Assembly (NCBI GenBank): GCA_011033025.1
Contig: WFMF01000496.1
Coordinates: 1 to 64,000 of the forward strand
Length of the DNA stretch: 64,000 nt
From: Beroe forskalii
Lineage: Eukaryota > Ctenophora > Nuda > Beroida > Beroidae
Reading direction: 5' to 3'
Below the pieces are notes generated by a model. The model was not told the DNA's origin, did no database searches, and saw only the letters and a list, made by a program, of their open reading frames with translations. Of the stretch, positions 10,081 through 21,526 are shown piece after piece (the stretch's first letter is position 1; each line of letters begins with the position of its first letter). A program made the translations under genes and the position numbers.

Positions 10081-10451
10081 CTTTTGTCTGCGAGGTTGAT
10101 TCAATTTTAAATCTTTCATTATCCAATAGAGCTAATAAAAAGCCTAATTAGCTAATTGATGTTTGCATGAGCCAGGCCGTCACTTTTTTTTAAGGTTTTT
10201 ACTTCTATTCCAACAGCTGTACAGCCAATAACAGGAATCAAAGGAAACAAGCCAGTGACGGTAAATAATAATAATAATCAGAATTTTTACTGACAACCCG
10301 TAAACTACCCCAAAAAACCTAAATGAAATAATATTGATGTGCATTTTGAGTATGTTGTTCAATGTTATAGTGATCATAATACAGTAATGAATTTTCCAAA
10401 TTCAACCACTCTTTTCTTTGTCCAAATATAAATTCGACGAAATGTGTTAAA

Positions 10452-10630
10452 AAGTGGTAGTTCGAACTACTGTTTTGTGTGCCTGTCTAAGTTTGCGCGG
10501 CGTACAGACATGTTATTAATATTCATGTCTTTACGCCGCGCAAACTTACGCCGTGCACACATAAACTGTTGCCAGACGTTGTCTGGCCAGGCAACGTCTG
10601 GCAACAAAACTGCAGTTCGAACTGTCACCG
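10452..10630. mobile_element. hairpin MITE P1
   Basis: Orthologous by position to 7021-7191 in copy A. The inner gttgccagacgttgtctgg piece has expanded by an inverted copy (ccaggcaacgtctggcaac). Confidence 0.85.
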
Positions 10631-10723
10631 TACGTTTAAGGCATAATGTAATTTTGAGTTTGAGGAATAGTATTATTGACATCAGTGTCAGGCGTCACGT
10701 CAGCTGCATATTATTTATATTAA

Positions 10724-10873
10724 CGGGGGCGTGTCGAACTCATACGTGCGCGGCTTTTCAATGCGCGGCGTAACCGTGCGCGGCTTACTGCCTGTAATTA
10801 ACAGGCAGTGAGCCGCGCACAATTACGCCGCGCATGGAAAAGCCGCGCAAATATGAGTTCGACACGCCCCTGT
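10724..10873. mobile_element. hairpin MITE P2 (GGGGCGTGTCGAACTCATA)
   Basis: 150 bp, arms ggggcgtgtcgaactcatac and its reverse complement, with a ctgcctgtaattaacaggcag centre. A second copy is at 46221-46371. It interrupts the match between A and A', so it inserted after that duplication or was lost from A. Confidence 0.9.
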
Positions 10874-13684
10874 AATGGTAATAGTATGTCAGGGAAGCAG
10901 CTGTTTGTGCACGTGCCACGTCTCCAGAACATTGGCACAAATATTACCTGTACTTCTTGACACCAAGTATGACACCAGATATATTATAGTTACTGGTATC
11001 AGAAGCTACATTTTTGACACCACTGCCGACGAATGTCAGCTCGCGGTCTACTGATTGAGCTCAAAGTTAAACTTTAAGACTTCCTGACACACAGAGAGAA
11101 CTGTCCGATTACACCAAGATTACACGTGGCTTTAGTAATGTAATTGTCATGGCAACATGGCAAATAGACGCTGGATCATGACGTCATTATTATACTTTAA
11201 CGTGTTGAAAAGATGACGCAAATATCCGCCAATTTTCCGTGCTCGACTATTAATTGTGTATCCAACAGTTGTTGACACATTCCTTAGACCAATCATGGCT
11301 CAAACTTGTGTGTGTGTACTTCGACACATTTGACTTAGGGCCATGTTCGAAGAATAGGCGGCTGAAGCTGACATCACTTGTAGAGTTTAAAGTAATAAAT
11401 TGATGACGTAAACTGATCTAATTCATTCAAATATTGTGCCGGACAGTATTATTCTCCATAGCCCACATATGACAGAAGAGCTCATATTTCGAGGTTTGGT
11501 TGGTAGTTATATGTGACATAAAGTTATTTCATTAAATATGGGTGGTATGTGTTTGAGCGCTCATCATTCTATTCTTCCCATCTGTCAACAAAGCAAAGCA
11601 TTCCAAATCTGCAGAGATTCTTTTCGATTCTCCCCAAAGGTCCGTTTAATGCCTCTAAAAACTTAACTTTTATTTGGATCTGTACCAAATCAAACAGAGC
11701 TCCTTTATGATTCTCCCCGATGGCCGATGTCCGCTATGTCTCTAAAATTAAAAACCATACGTACCCTTGGCCCTATCTAGATTTCGTGCCAGATTAGGTC
11801 CCTAGTGTCTCTTTAAAAGTAAAACTATGACCATAGTGATAGTTATGTATGTTTATGGAGCAAAGAATAAAGATTGGTTGTGAAATATGGTTTTAGTAAA
11901 TTGATGGTATTCAGGTATTGATCGTCATAGTTCATAATTTCAGCTTCGCTTTTGAATTCTTCTGTTTCGTTGTCTTCAGTCCTGTGAATGTGAACTTTCA
12001 GTTTCAGTTCCGCTTTCGAATTCTAATTTTGCCGTACTGTTGCCTTGTTAAAAAGGTTACTTGGCCATAGCTATGCCCAAAATATGCCCTAAATTTGCCC
12101 TATGCCCAAAATATGCCCAATGTATGCCCTGATTAAGCACCGACATTGGACAGAGTTCCCCTTAAACTATATTCCTGGCATTGATGCCTGGGTCTGGGTG
12201 GTACCAGTATTTCTAATAGCCAGTGTTAATGGGCACCAATTAAAATTCCTCAAATCGTTATTCACCACCCAAATACCAGGCACATCCTATTTTTGGTACA
12301 AAGTTTTGAGATCCTGCGAGGCTGCGAGCACGAAAAATCTACGATTCATAATACGTCATCAACTTACTACATTGCGCTATGATAATGACGTCATCATAAC
12401 CGCCTATTTTAATTTATCTTGTGTTGGCATGCTATAATTGTTCGGTACTAAGTTTTTGCCGACATGAAATATTCCCATGAAATGTCGAGTAAGTTAGTCG
12501 ACTTTTTCGTTGAATATTGCGATCCTCCAGGCACGGCAGATATTCGAGATCAGCGACTAGTCTCACGATCACATTGGCCCCTGATATTATGAGGTGGTTT
12601 CATCGTTCCTCGTCGATCAAATAAATAAAACGCACGCAATGCGTATCCGCGCCAAACGGCGCGAGCGAGCAATATTGTGTGCGTTTATCATTTGATAGGC
12701 AATTTTAAATAGTCTTTGAGCAATGCACGTATAAACGTCCGACCTGATGGAGGGCGTTGAGAATATTACGTCATTGGCTGCGCTTAAAAACACAGTGAAA
12801 TTATTGATGACGTTCCTACTACTACTAGATGGGGGGGGGGTGCCTGCGAGGGCCCAGGCGGCGCTCAGGAGAGGGAGCTGCAAACCACTCGAGAATATAA
12901 TAGGCGGTTAAAATGTCATCCGCATTTTCATAGCGTAATGAAGTAAAGTGATGACGAATAAAACCGCCAATTTCTAAAGCGCCGTATTTTTTTTCGTTTT
13001 TAAGGTCCGGACCTATGCTATTCGCTCTCCTTAGGTTGTTCCATTGAGGAGTAATTTCCACAAAACCTTCACATTTCACAACTGGAGTCAGTCCGATGAA
13101 TGGTCGAACTCATATCCCAATGAATATTGGACTGTCCTAGGCTAGCGGTCCTTCATACGATCATACTGGCCTACGTTTTTTATACGTTTCATGAATATAA
13201 TGAACATTTATATATTGAAATTGTAATAGATCAGTATGAGTATCTCATATGTATGTATGTTTGTATGTAGGTATCTTTTTTGTCGTAGTTTTTTCCTTTC
13301 TACGTTATATTTGCCGGATACGAAACTGTTTCGAGTTCGCCCACGGCACATGTCTTCATGCAAGAAAAATATGCGGTTATCAACGTCAACATTTCAGTGT
13401 TATAAACTGTTATAATGACGTCAATTTATAAACGCAATTTGATACCACGCGGCTCGTCTAATTTCATAATTCTATGGCTTTGTTGGGCTGGTGTTAAAAA
13501 GTTACAGAGTTGATAGTCTAGGTTCTGAGGGTGCAGAAGTTGAAGCTTGAAAAGTTTCGTTCGTAATATCCTTACAGCGCAATGCTGTAAGAGTAATTTG
13601 CTTTTGGTTGATTATTTTTTGAGATTTACGCATTATTTCGACAGATGAACAGATCTTTCGATCAATCCAATTGGTTAACCCCAA

Positions 13685-13850
13685 TTGGATAATGACGTCA
13701 TCAACTCACCACTCTAAACCCGAATAATGACGTCATCAATTCACCACTCTAACTCCTGAGAATGACGTCATCAACACACCACTCTAAACCCTGGTAATAA
13801 CGTCATCAACTCACCATTCTACACCCTGACAGTGACGTCACGAAGTCACC
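13685..13850. repeat. CRE minisatellite, about five 36-bp units
   Basis: Units of the form aatgacgtcatcaactcacc + actctaaaccctgat. Each carries TGACGTCA or a one-base variant. The array is also present, with four units, at 25472-25600 in B'. Confidence 0.85.
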
Positions 13851-14109
13851 TAACTTCACGTATATCGAGTGACATACCCCCACAATCTCATGTAACCACA
13901 CTCCAATACATTACGTTATTTTCTCTTTCTTTGCTCCTTAAACCGTTATCGATTGTGGGAGGGGGGGGGGGGTTTAATAGTAAGAGTCTCTAACTTAGAG
14001 ACGTGTTTATCAGGGTCCCAGTGGGGAATTGACTGTGTAAGAAAAGAATGTTCGAAAAATGTCGGTTCAAAGCCGGATTCTAGTTCTGCACCTTGTTAAT
14101 TTAATTCTT

Positions 14110-14200
14110 GCCCTGGGTTACAATCATTTAAATTAAATTGGAATATCAATCATTTAAATTTAATTGGAATATAAATCATTTAAATTTAATTGAAATATCA
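14110..14200. repeat. short tandem repeat atcatttaaatttaattgga
   Basis: Three units of about 26 bp, aatcatttaaatttaattgg + aatat. Two units remain in B' near 25660-25705. Confidence 0.8.
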
Positions 14201-14307
14201 TCACACGTCACCAGGAATTTTCAATATCATTTCTCAATTACTACGTAGCATTTTCTAGTGTGATTTTGGTTAAACCAGTGGCTTGTCACTAGGTTTTAAA
14301 CTTCATT

Positions 14308-14460
14308 ATATCGTCACCAAAACCGTTGGACGGTTGGTCAAGTAACCCCCCGCTGGTTTGGATGTGATCAGCCCATTTTGTCTCTTTTCAGGTTCCGTTG
14401 TCACATCCAAACCCGCGGGGGGTTACTTGACCAACCGTCCAACGGTTTTGGTGACGATAT
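14308..14460. mobile_element. long near-perfect hairpin (MITE), present only in copy B
   Basis: Left arm from atatcgtcaccaaaaccg (14308) and right arm ending cggttttggtgacgatat (14460) are reverse complements for about 60 bp; loop about 30 bp. B' lacks the whole block, so it is recent relative to the B/B' split or was lost there. Confidence 0.9.
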
Positions 14461-14469
14461 CTTGACAGA

Positions 14470-14605
14470 TGTATGTAGTTTGAACCCATGTTAACTGCCC
14501 AAAGGCAGTTTGGACCCGCATTACTTGCCCTCACGTAGTCTGAACCCACGTAACTAACCCACACGCAAGCCGAGCCCACGTAACTTACCCTGACAAAGTC
14601 CAAAA
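14470..14605. repeat. minisatellite gaacccacgtaact
   Basis: Four imperfect units of roughly 33 bp around gtctgaacccacgtaactna. Only in copy B. Confidence 0.6.
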
Positions 14606-14639
14606 CTACGTTATTCTAACTTGGAATTACTAGAATTGA

Positions 14640-15120
14640 TATATTTCTTAATTTCTACAAATCGTCCACGCGAACTCACGTGCTTAAATATAGCAACCTG
14701 ATCTAATTTCACGTACATAAGTCGTATTTGAACTTATTTCAACGTAACCAAGTCGAAAATCCCGTGTAAATATCAATTTCTTCAAATCCCCTAATTTCTA
14801 CGAAACGTCCGTGTGTACTCACGTGCTGAAAAATGGCAACCAGATCTCATTTCACGTGCATTTGTCGTATTTAAACTCATTCCAACATAATCAAGTCGAA
14901 AATCCAGTGTAAACATTAATTTCTTTAAAACCTCCTAATTTCTACAAAACGTCCGTGTGTACTCACGTGCTGAAGTATAGCACATGCATCTTATTTCATG
15001 TGCATTAGTCGTATTTGAACCTCATTTCAACGTAATCAAGTCGAAAATCCCGTGTAAATATCAATTTCTTTAAATCCCCTAATTTCTACAAAACGTCCGC
15101 GTGAACTCACGTGCTCCACT
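14640..15120. repeat. ~145-bp satellite, three and a third units
   Basis: Units repeat taatttctacaaaacgtcc, actcacgtgctgaa, atttcacgtgcat and aagtcgaaaatcccgtgtaa. Each unit has a CACGTG box. Only in copy B, next to the hairpin at 14308-14460. Confidence 0.85.
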
Positions 15121-15395
15121 AGTTCATCGTATATTTCCCATCCCTATTCACTGTGAAACATAGAAAAACCATTATCAGTAGACCATCGTATCACAGAATA
15201 GGATTATAGCAGTACAATTTTCGTTATAAACGTAATTTCAATCAATTTGCAGTTCAATTTTAGAAGCCTCTCACGACAACAATCTTCGACCGATCGCCCT
15301 GAAACTCGTTTTATAGCTAAATCTTAAGGTTTTAAGCATCATATCAAAGTAAAACATAATCCGATGAAAAATCTTGAGTCGGAGATGTCCAAAAA

Positions 15396-15470
15396 AAATA
15401 GGCGGTTATTTTCAACAATATTTGGCAGCGCGCACAATGTAAATGACGTCATTGCGACCGCCTATTTATT
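15396..15470. mobile_element. CRE MITE (AATAGGCGGTT ends), type with caatatttggcagc
   Basis: Ends aaataggcggtt and accgcctattta are inverted; interior aaatgacgtcattgc. Homologous copy at 26010-26087 in B'. This is the reference copy for the family found across the window. Confidence 0.85.
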
Positions 15471-15916
15471 CTGAGGGCATTAATTAAGAGTTGCATAATC
15501 ATATTCTGAAACTTCTCCACTCCCATGACGTATATTGATCTGATGCCATCCCCTCATGTCTCACCATTTTCTGAAGTTCATTTATAATAACCTTCGAACT
15601 TTTGGGTGATTTTGCTCTTGTCAGTTCAGAGATTCAGCTGCAATTCTTTGTCGATAGATGCCTTAATAGTTATAATATAACCGTCAATTAGTTCCTTTCG
15701 TGACATATGTTCTATATATAAAGTTTAGCTGATTTAACTTCGAATCAGTGTAATTACAATCAGTATTATATAAGCTGACAGAGGGGTAGTTAAACCACGT
15801 TATATAATATGCAGAAAAGCCTTGGCGTTAATTGTCAAATACGTCATTATATGCAAGTACTGATTCATAAGTTCATAATGATAAACTGAAACAGCATACC
15901 TACTTACACACAAAAC

Positions 15917-16035
15917 TACGGTTCGAACTGCAGTTTTGTGTGCGCGGCGTAAAGACTACAGACATGTTATTTAAATGACTTAACACCGCGGAAACTTACG
16001 CCGCGCGCAAAAACAGCAGTTCTAACTGTCACCGT
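15917..16035. mobile_element. hairpin MITE P1
   Basis: Ends ggttcgaactgcagttttgt and cagttctaactgtcaccgt; gcgcggcgtaaag facing cttacgccgcgc. Position shared with 26524-26662 in B'. Confidence 0.85.
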
Positions 16036-16188
16036 TACACTTTTACACTTCAGACATGCAGACATTTGTTTCATAATTTTGCTTTGCATATCCACGCTAT
16101 AAAGACTAAAAGGTAGTATCCTAAAACACAAGGAAATAACTCTATTCTTCCTGATTCCGTTGAATGTCACGCGTGAAAAATAATTTCC

Positions 16189-16443
16189 TTGTATTTGATA
16201 TTTTCCCTCCATATTCCGTTAATTTTGCTGTTTTTCATCTCACTAATCTCAATTTTGAAGCCCAAGAAGTCTATCTTTGCTGTTCTCAGTTCTCTTCTTG
16301 ATACAGACAGTATTTTAGGCAGACCACCTGAATTCCTTTCTAAAATTGTTAAGATTCCCGAGCTAGGCACGATAGTGAAGTACTGGGGTACCAGATGCCG
16401 TAAGAAGAGGGATTCTTACCGCTCAGGGCGGGATATTATTTGA
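16189..16443 (+). other. ORF kept in both B copies (84 aa here), unknown
   Basis: Open frame containing ISLISILKPKKS..LSSLLDTDSILGRPPEF.., ..KYWGTRCRKKR and ending SGRDII. In B' (26847-27065) the same frame is open, with about five amino-acid changes and several silent ones over about 72 codons, and matches better than the flanks. It could be an exon or a captured gene fragment. No domain recognised. Upstream ttgaag/ttttgctg pieces give no convincing start. Confidence 0.35.
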
Positions 16444-17657
16444 GAATATGTTGCTGTCAACAGCAGTCATAGCACATTTCCAGGATACCGACATACCGGC
16501 CTCACGACCAAAACCGCCTATTTTGAACTATTTTAGTATTCCAACCGTCCGTCTGGGCAAAATTTGAAGTTGGTACATGTGTACATTTGTTTGGGTTTAA
16601 AATAAAGGCCGATAAGGAAGCTTACCTACTTCAAATTATATTCGAGAACCACCTTACCCTAGATAGGGTCAAAACGACGTAACTGACAGAGTTTCCTGTT
16701 AGCGTTTTGATTAAATTCCCTATGTCGTCATACTGCTATGACGTCATCACAAAATGAGTCACGTTTTGTATTTTCTAAAGAGGTCCCTCCTTTTTAACAT
16801 CACCCCAACATACAATAAGATTTACAATGATTCATACCATGTATGAGCTACAGGCCATGTTGAAAAGACAGTTTGATGACGTCATCACCATTACATTTCA
16901 AACCATTATAATGACGTCACTACCTCAACCACCTAATGTTTAGGAGTCCATGACATGAATATGCAGGTGCACGCTATATTTTATTACAGATATTTCACCA
17001 ATTCTTTTCGTACAATCAGAGCACAGCCCGCTAGAATATAAGGCAATTTCACGTCATCAATTTAGTACGTTAAGCTATGATAATGACGTCATCTTAACCC
17101 TGTTAATTTATCCTATGGAGCTCAATATGTATGCGTTAAACAATTGATATATTGGAGTATTGGGTAACTCAATAATATATCAAATATTATGTTTTAATAC
17201 CACATTAATGTTAAATAGGCTTTACCCTTTTACGGATTTTTACATATTTCCATTCATATATTATGGGAAGCCTGACTTGCAATTCATGCTAACAAACAAA
17301 TTCGCCGATTTTTGCATTATTCATCGATTATTTTTGGTAATTTTTTGCTTAATTTTCATGGATTGTGATTTGTGTCATGATTTGTATTGAATTGATTGCC
17401 TCCATTTTTTGATGAAATGGTAGATCAAGGTCATAGGCTAGACCTAAGTCTAACGGCTAGAACTGAAGGCGTGACTACAGGTATTATAACGTGACGCTTC
17501 CAAACTTCCTTAGTTAGAACCTAGACGAATATTGGACAGAATCAGTCATCTTATTATCTTACGCACTCGCATGTTGGTAATTACCAGAGCAGTAAATCTA
17601 TTTTTTGAAGTCCGAACTCCGAATATTGCAGACTGCCTAATAGTGATGTCATTATCA

Positions 17658-18053
17658 TTATTCAAAGTGGTAGATTGTTGACATCAGGACTTTGATTTTA
17701 TCGTGGAAGTTGTTTAATTTTGTAGACTGCTTTTGACATATTAGTTGGATGATTTTGGCGGGAGCATACGCTAAAAGCAAATTCCATTCATCTTCAGCCC
17801 TTGACTTACAGACAGACAATTCACCGGAATAAGGGACCCATATATGTGTGCACATGGATTGACCGATAAAAACGCTTAAAAAGACAGAAATAATATAAAA
17901 AGTAAATTGCGCGCACTGTAAAATGCACGTATTCATCGATTTCTTCATCGATCGATGCATGCGTACACATATGGGTGATTGATTTATTCTCTTTTGACTC
18001 GGTGGTTCAGGTTCAAGATTCGAAATAATAACTATGGTGTTCTTTACTGACAA
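17658..18053 (-). other. 131-codon ORF kept in both B copies, unknown
   Basis: Starts MSVKNTIVIISNLEPEP and has a hydrophobic patch ..FTFYIISVFLSVF... The B' copy (28309-28704) is also 131 codons with no frameshift but about fifteen replacement differences, so there is no sign of strong purifying selection. No family recognised. Could be chance. Confidence 0.25.
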
Positions 18054-19964
18054 TCAATTTGGACGGTCAACATCACGCTGACATCGAACTGTATTTGTTT
18101 TATGCACGGATTAGGTAGGTATATATGTGTTTTGACAGGCTATTTCGTATAACTATTTTCAAGGCCCTGTTAAAGCTGATGACAGATTGTGAAGTTCTAG
18201 ACTGCTGACAAAGTGTGATTTACTGTTGAAAGGATTGAGATTATTTCCTTTTTTCCTTTTTAGGTACTCTCTGTCTGTGAGTACTGACTGTCATTGAAAT
18301 GAGATTGCAGACAGCATTATCATTGTCAATAATTATTGTCGGTAATGATGGTTTGGTTTTTTGTTTTGTTTCTCTCTCGGTTTTTTAAAATAGGAGTTTC
18401 CATGAAACCAGTCAGTTTCCACCAGTAGGTAAGTTATGTTTTCTTCTTAAGCTTTTTTTGAGATTATTCACACCATGAAACTTCACTCTACTTATTTCCA
18501 TTTCTTTCGAATATTTCCTAACTTTCCGTCTTTTTTGTGGATCTTGCACATATTCTTACTGCTTTAATTTCTAAAATATCCTCATCAAATTTATCATATA
18601 TTCCTTTTGATTGAATCTACTTGTACAAAACTAATAATGTCGTATACATGTGTACAAAACATATATTCTGCTTATGCATCAGATAAGCTAGATTATAAGC
18701 TGTCATAGAAGTTAGAACATACCTAATATATTTCAATTTGTACTGCAATTCGCGCATAAAAGATAGGCGGTGTGATGTCATCAATTCTCCATTCTAAACC
18801 GTGATAATGACGTCATCTTAGAGCGCTATAACTGCAACGCAGAGTAAATCTATAATAATAATAGCGTGGTATATAATTCTAATGATTATAGTTGTACTTG
18901 TGTTTCGTATTGGATTCTACTGCTTTTATCCTTGACATGTTTAATATTAAATTTTATCTGTTTAAGTAAATTTTTTTCAAATGTTTTCGATTGACGGGAT
19001 GATTTTTTGAGTTATGTGTACTCAATCAACAAATTAGACATTTTCTCAGGAAACCCATAATTGATAAACATATAATCGGGCAAAAGTAATTAGTAATATC
19101 CTATATTAGCATATGTAAGGTAAATTTAAAGCTGCCTAAACAAACCCTATCCATCTGGACCATTCGACGATTTCCCTGATATTTTACACATGATACCGTC
19201 CAAAATATACTCAAGTCTGCTTTTAACCGGGCTTCTTGAGAAGAATTGGCATCAGCGACGTGGACATATCCACCATTTTAAACCATGGTTTTTGCGTCAT
19301 TCTTGGGTGCATTATTATTTGTAAGTGGCGTACAAAAATACATTGCATAGCGTATCCACGAACATATTTCATTACGTAAAAATAAATGGTTCCACATGCG
19401 ATTTTTATAATCGGCCGCAGGATATAAATATAGATCTTTTCTGGTGTAGGTCTCGCGGTAAGACTGAAAAACCGTTCTATTTTAGATGTTCTTTCGTTCA
19501 AAATATATTTTTTGTCGTTTTTGCTTTGAAAATCTTCCAAAAATCATTTTGATGAAATTGATTGTGATTTGTGACCCACGTGTGGCACATAAACTGGGCA
19601 CAACCGAGTATGATTTTCATGGCTTAGAATGAGGAATTGATGGCATATTATTTTCTTCATATCAGTATTTTATAGTCCAACCCACGAATGAAAAAAGCCG
19701 TTCTATTTTTAGTTTCTCCCATCCCAGATCGAGTGATTCACATACATTAACTCTATTTATTTACACCCGTATACTATCCGTCATATATATTCAATTAATG
19801 GCATTTTTATACATTCATGAAATATAAAAAGGCGGTTTGACGTCATCAATTCCCCATTCTAAACTCTGATAATGACATAACGCTCATTCACTGGTTAAGA
19901 AATCTTGAGATTGAGCTTTTCACTGGTTTGTTATTCCAATCCTTGGACGATTATTTACCTTGTG

Positions 19965-20040
19965 AAAAATAGGCGGTTATGTTTTCAACAATATTTGGCA
20001 GTGTGCGCACTGTTAATAACAGTGCGCGCACCACCTATTT
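19965..20040. mobile_element. CRE-MITE family copy with central gcgcac palindrome
   Basis: Ends aaaaataggcggtt and caccacctattt; centre gtgcgcactgttaataacag. The CRE palindrome has been lost in this copy. Confidence 0.75.
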
Positions 20041-20073
20041 CATCTGAGCGTAATATATCACTGCCCGTGCACA

Positions 20074-20150
20074 AGAAATAGGCGGTTAAGATGAGGTCAT
20101 TATCAATGTAGTAAGCTGTTGTAGTAAGCTGTTGAACCGCCTATTTTTCG
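20074..20150. mobile_element. CRE-MITE family copy
   Basis: Ends gaaataggcggttaagatga and ttgaaccgcctatttttcg; interior gaggtcattatcaatgtagt. Placed 34 bp after the previous copy. The counterpart in B' is 30712-30789, which still has intact TGACGTCA. Confidence 0.8.
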
Positions 20151-21526
20151 TGAGCGAGATTTACTGTCAGTAGCTCACTGACTACCTTTATGAGAAGCGA
20201 CGGGTGTTAGAGTAAAATATTCGAGTGAAATATTCAAATTCTTCCGTTCCTTTGAGATGTGATTTTACTTTGCAATCCGTTAGCGTGTTCTCCATTCGTT
20301 GTGAATTTTAGATTTATTTTGATTAATCATTTTATTTTTTATTAATTTTGCTATTTTTTCCTTTAATATTATTTTTAGTTTTCTCGTTTGTCAGTACCTA
20401 TTTTTTATTATTAGGTAAGTTTAGTATTCTAAGTTTTCATTTATTTCTAGATCAAAGTTCTATTATGCTATGAAATTCGATTCATGACCTGTCGTAGGTA
20501 CGTGTGGAAACTTTTTGAATGACAGGTTTTTTGAGGCTGCTTAATTGACTCGAGGAATTTCTTTTTGTAACTTATGGATACCGGTATTCACAACTCATAC
20601 AGAGATATAATAGGTAAGCATAGTTTGTGCTTCTATGCAGCCCTAAGTCTTCAATAATTACAAACGTCTCCACAATTTTTAACAATGCCTTCACCCTAAG
20701 AAAGTGAAGATGACTTCATTATCATGAAGTAACATGTGAAGTTGACGACGTTTAACCGCCTATTTTATTTTTACGTAAACGGGGTGCAATTTTATACCGA
20801 GTAATAATTATCTCACATAATATTCTTGAGACGCGTGTGTATAATAATTCATATATGTCACATTCTTTACAATTTTACAATGTTACAATGCAAGCCCTGG
20901 ACTTGAAAGCCAGGTTGTTAACTCACCATGTTAAGTTATGATAATGACGTCATCAACGCACCATTCTAAACCATGATAATGACGTCACTCTCTCTTGCGC
21001 GTGGCATTTTAAGCATGCGTAGGTTTATCTTTCCTTACGAGGAAACTCATGAGTTGTCCTCCTCGTATATATGGCTTGTTCGACCTTTTAAGGACGAAAT
21101 ATCCAGCAGAATTTGCTAATCATTTTTCTAATCAAAGGAAAAATATTTGTTGAATATTGATAGTTCAGATAGTAATTAATGTTGATTGAATGCTACCGTT
21201 ATACATTGCCAAGTATATCCTCTAGTCTAGCAGCCGTTATCAATTTGTGCAATATTGTCAAAGTGTCAAACATCTTGCTATCTTGAAAAGGCATGTGAAG
21301 TGTTTTGTGCTATAACTCAATTCCTCTAGCAGCTAATTTTAGTCGTTACCAATCAACGTTCTACGAATCTGTGCAATATTGTCAAAAAAAACCTGAAAAG
21401 CACGGATACATTACATGGACTGTGAATGCCCTGGAGTTAAGTGTTTTGTCTTTTTACAATTCTGTGTTTTGTGCTTTCTGATAAGTGTGCTTTTTAGATT
21501 AGTGCTTTACTGCATTAAAGTCTTAT

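Larger units (their letters stand above)
10324..13270. repeat. segmental duplication copy A'
   Basis: Second copy of 6889-9620, running directly into copy B through the unique spacer 13271-13530. See copy A for the shared landmarks. It contains a P1 hairpin (10452-10630), a P2 hairpin (10724-10873, absent from copy A) and a GC-rich gcctgcgagggcccaggcgg piece at about 12840. Confidence 0.85.
13531..21525. repeat. segmental duplication copy B
   Basis: Matches 25303-32148 in order and orientation with roughly a few to ten per cent mismatch plus indels (estimated by eye). Copy B has about 1.1 kb not in B' (14308-15390: a hairpin element and a satellite). Shared landmarks include the CRE arrays, a P1 hairpin, the ORFs at 16189-16443 and 17658-18053, and the end tgtgctttttagat. 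The copies part at 21525/32148. No recognisable gene. Confidence 0.85.

Noticed and set aside
8492-12437. ORF with YALIKH..FPLNYIPGIDAWVWVVPVFL shared by copies A and A'
   Set aside because: The DNA is a duplicated block with short inverted pieces (gggtctgggtggtacc etc.); no start context, no splice sites, frames diverge at both ends.
13685-13850. CRISPR-like array of 36-bp repeats
   Set aside because: Units are contiguous with no unique spacers, and the sequence is animal nuclear DNA with related dispersed copies.
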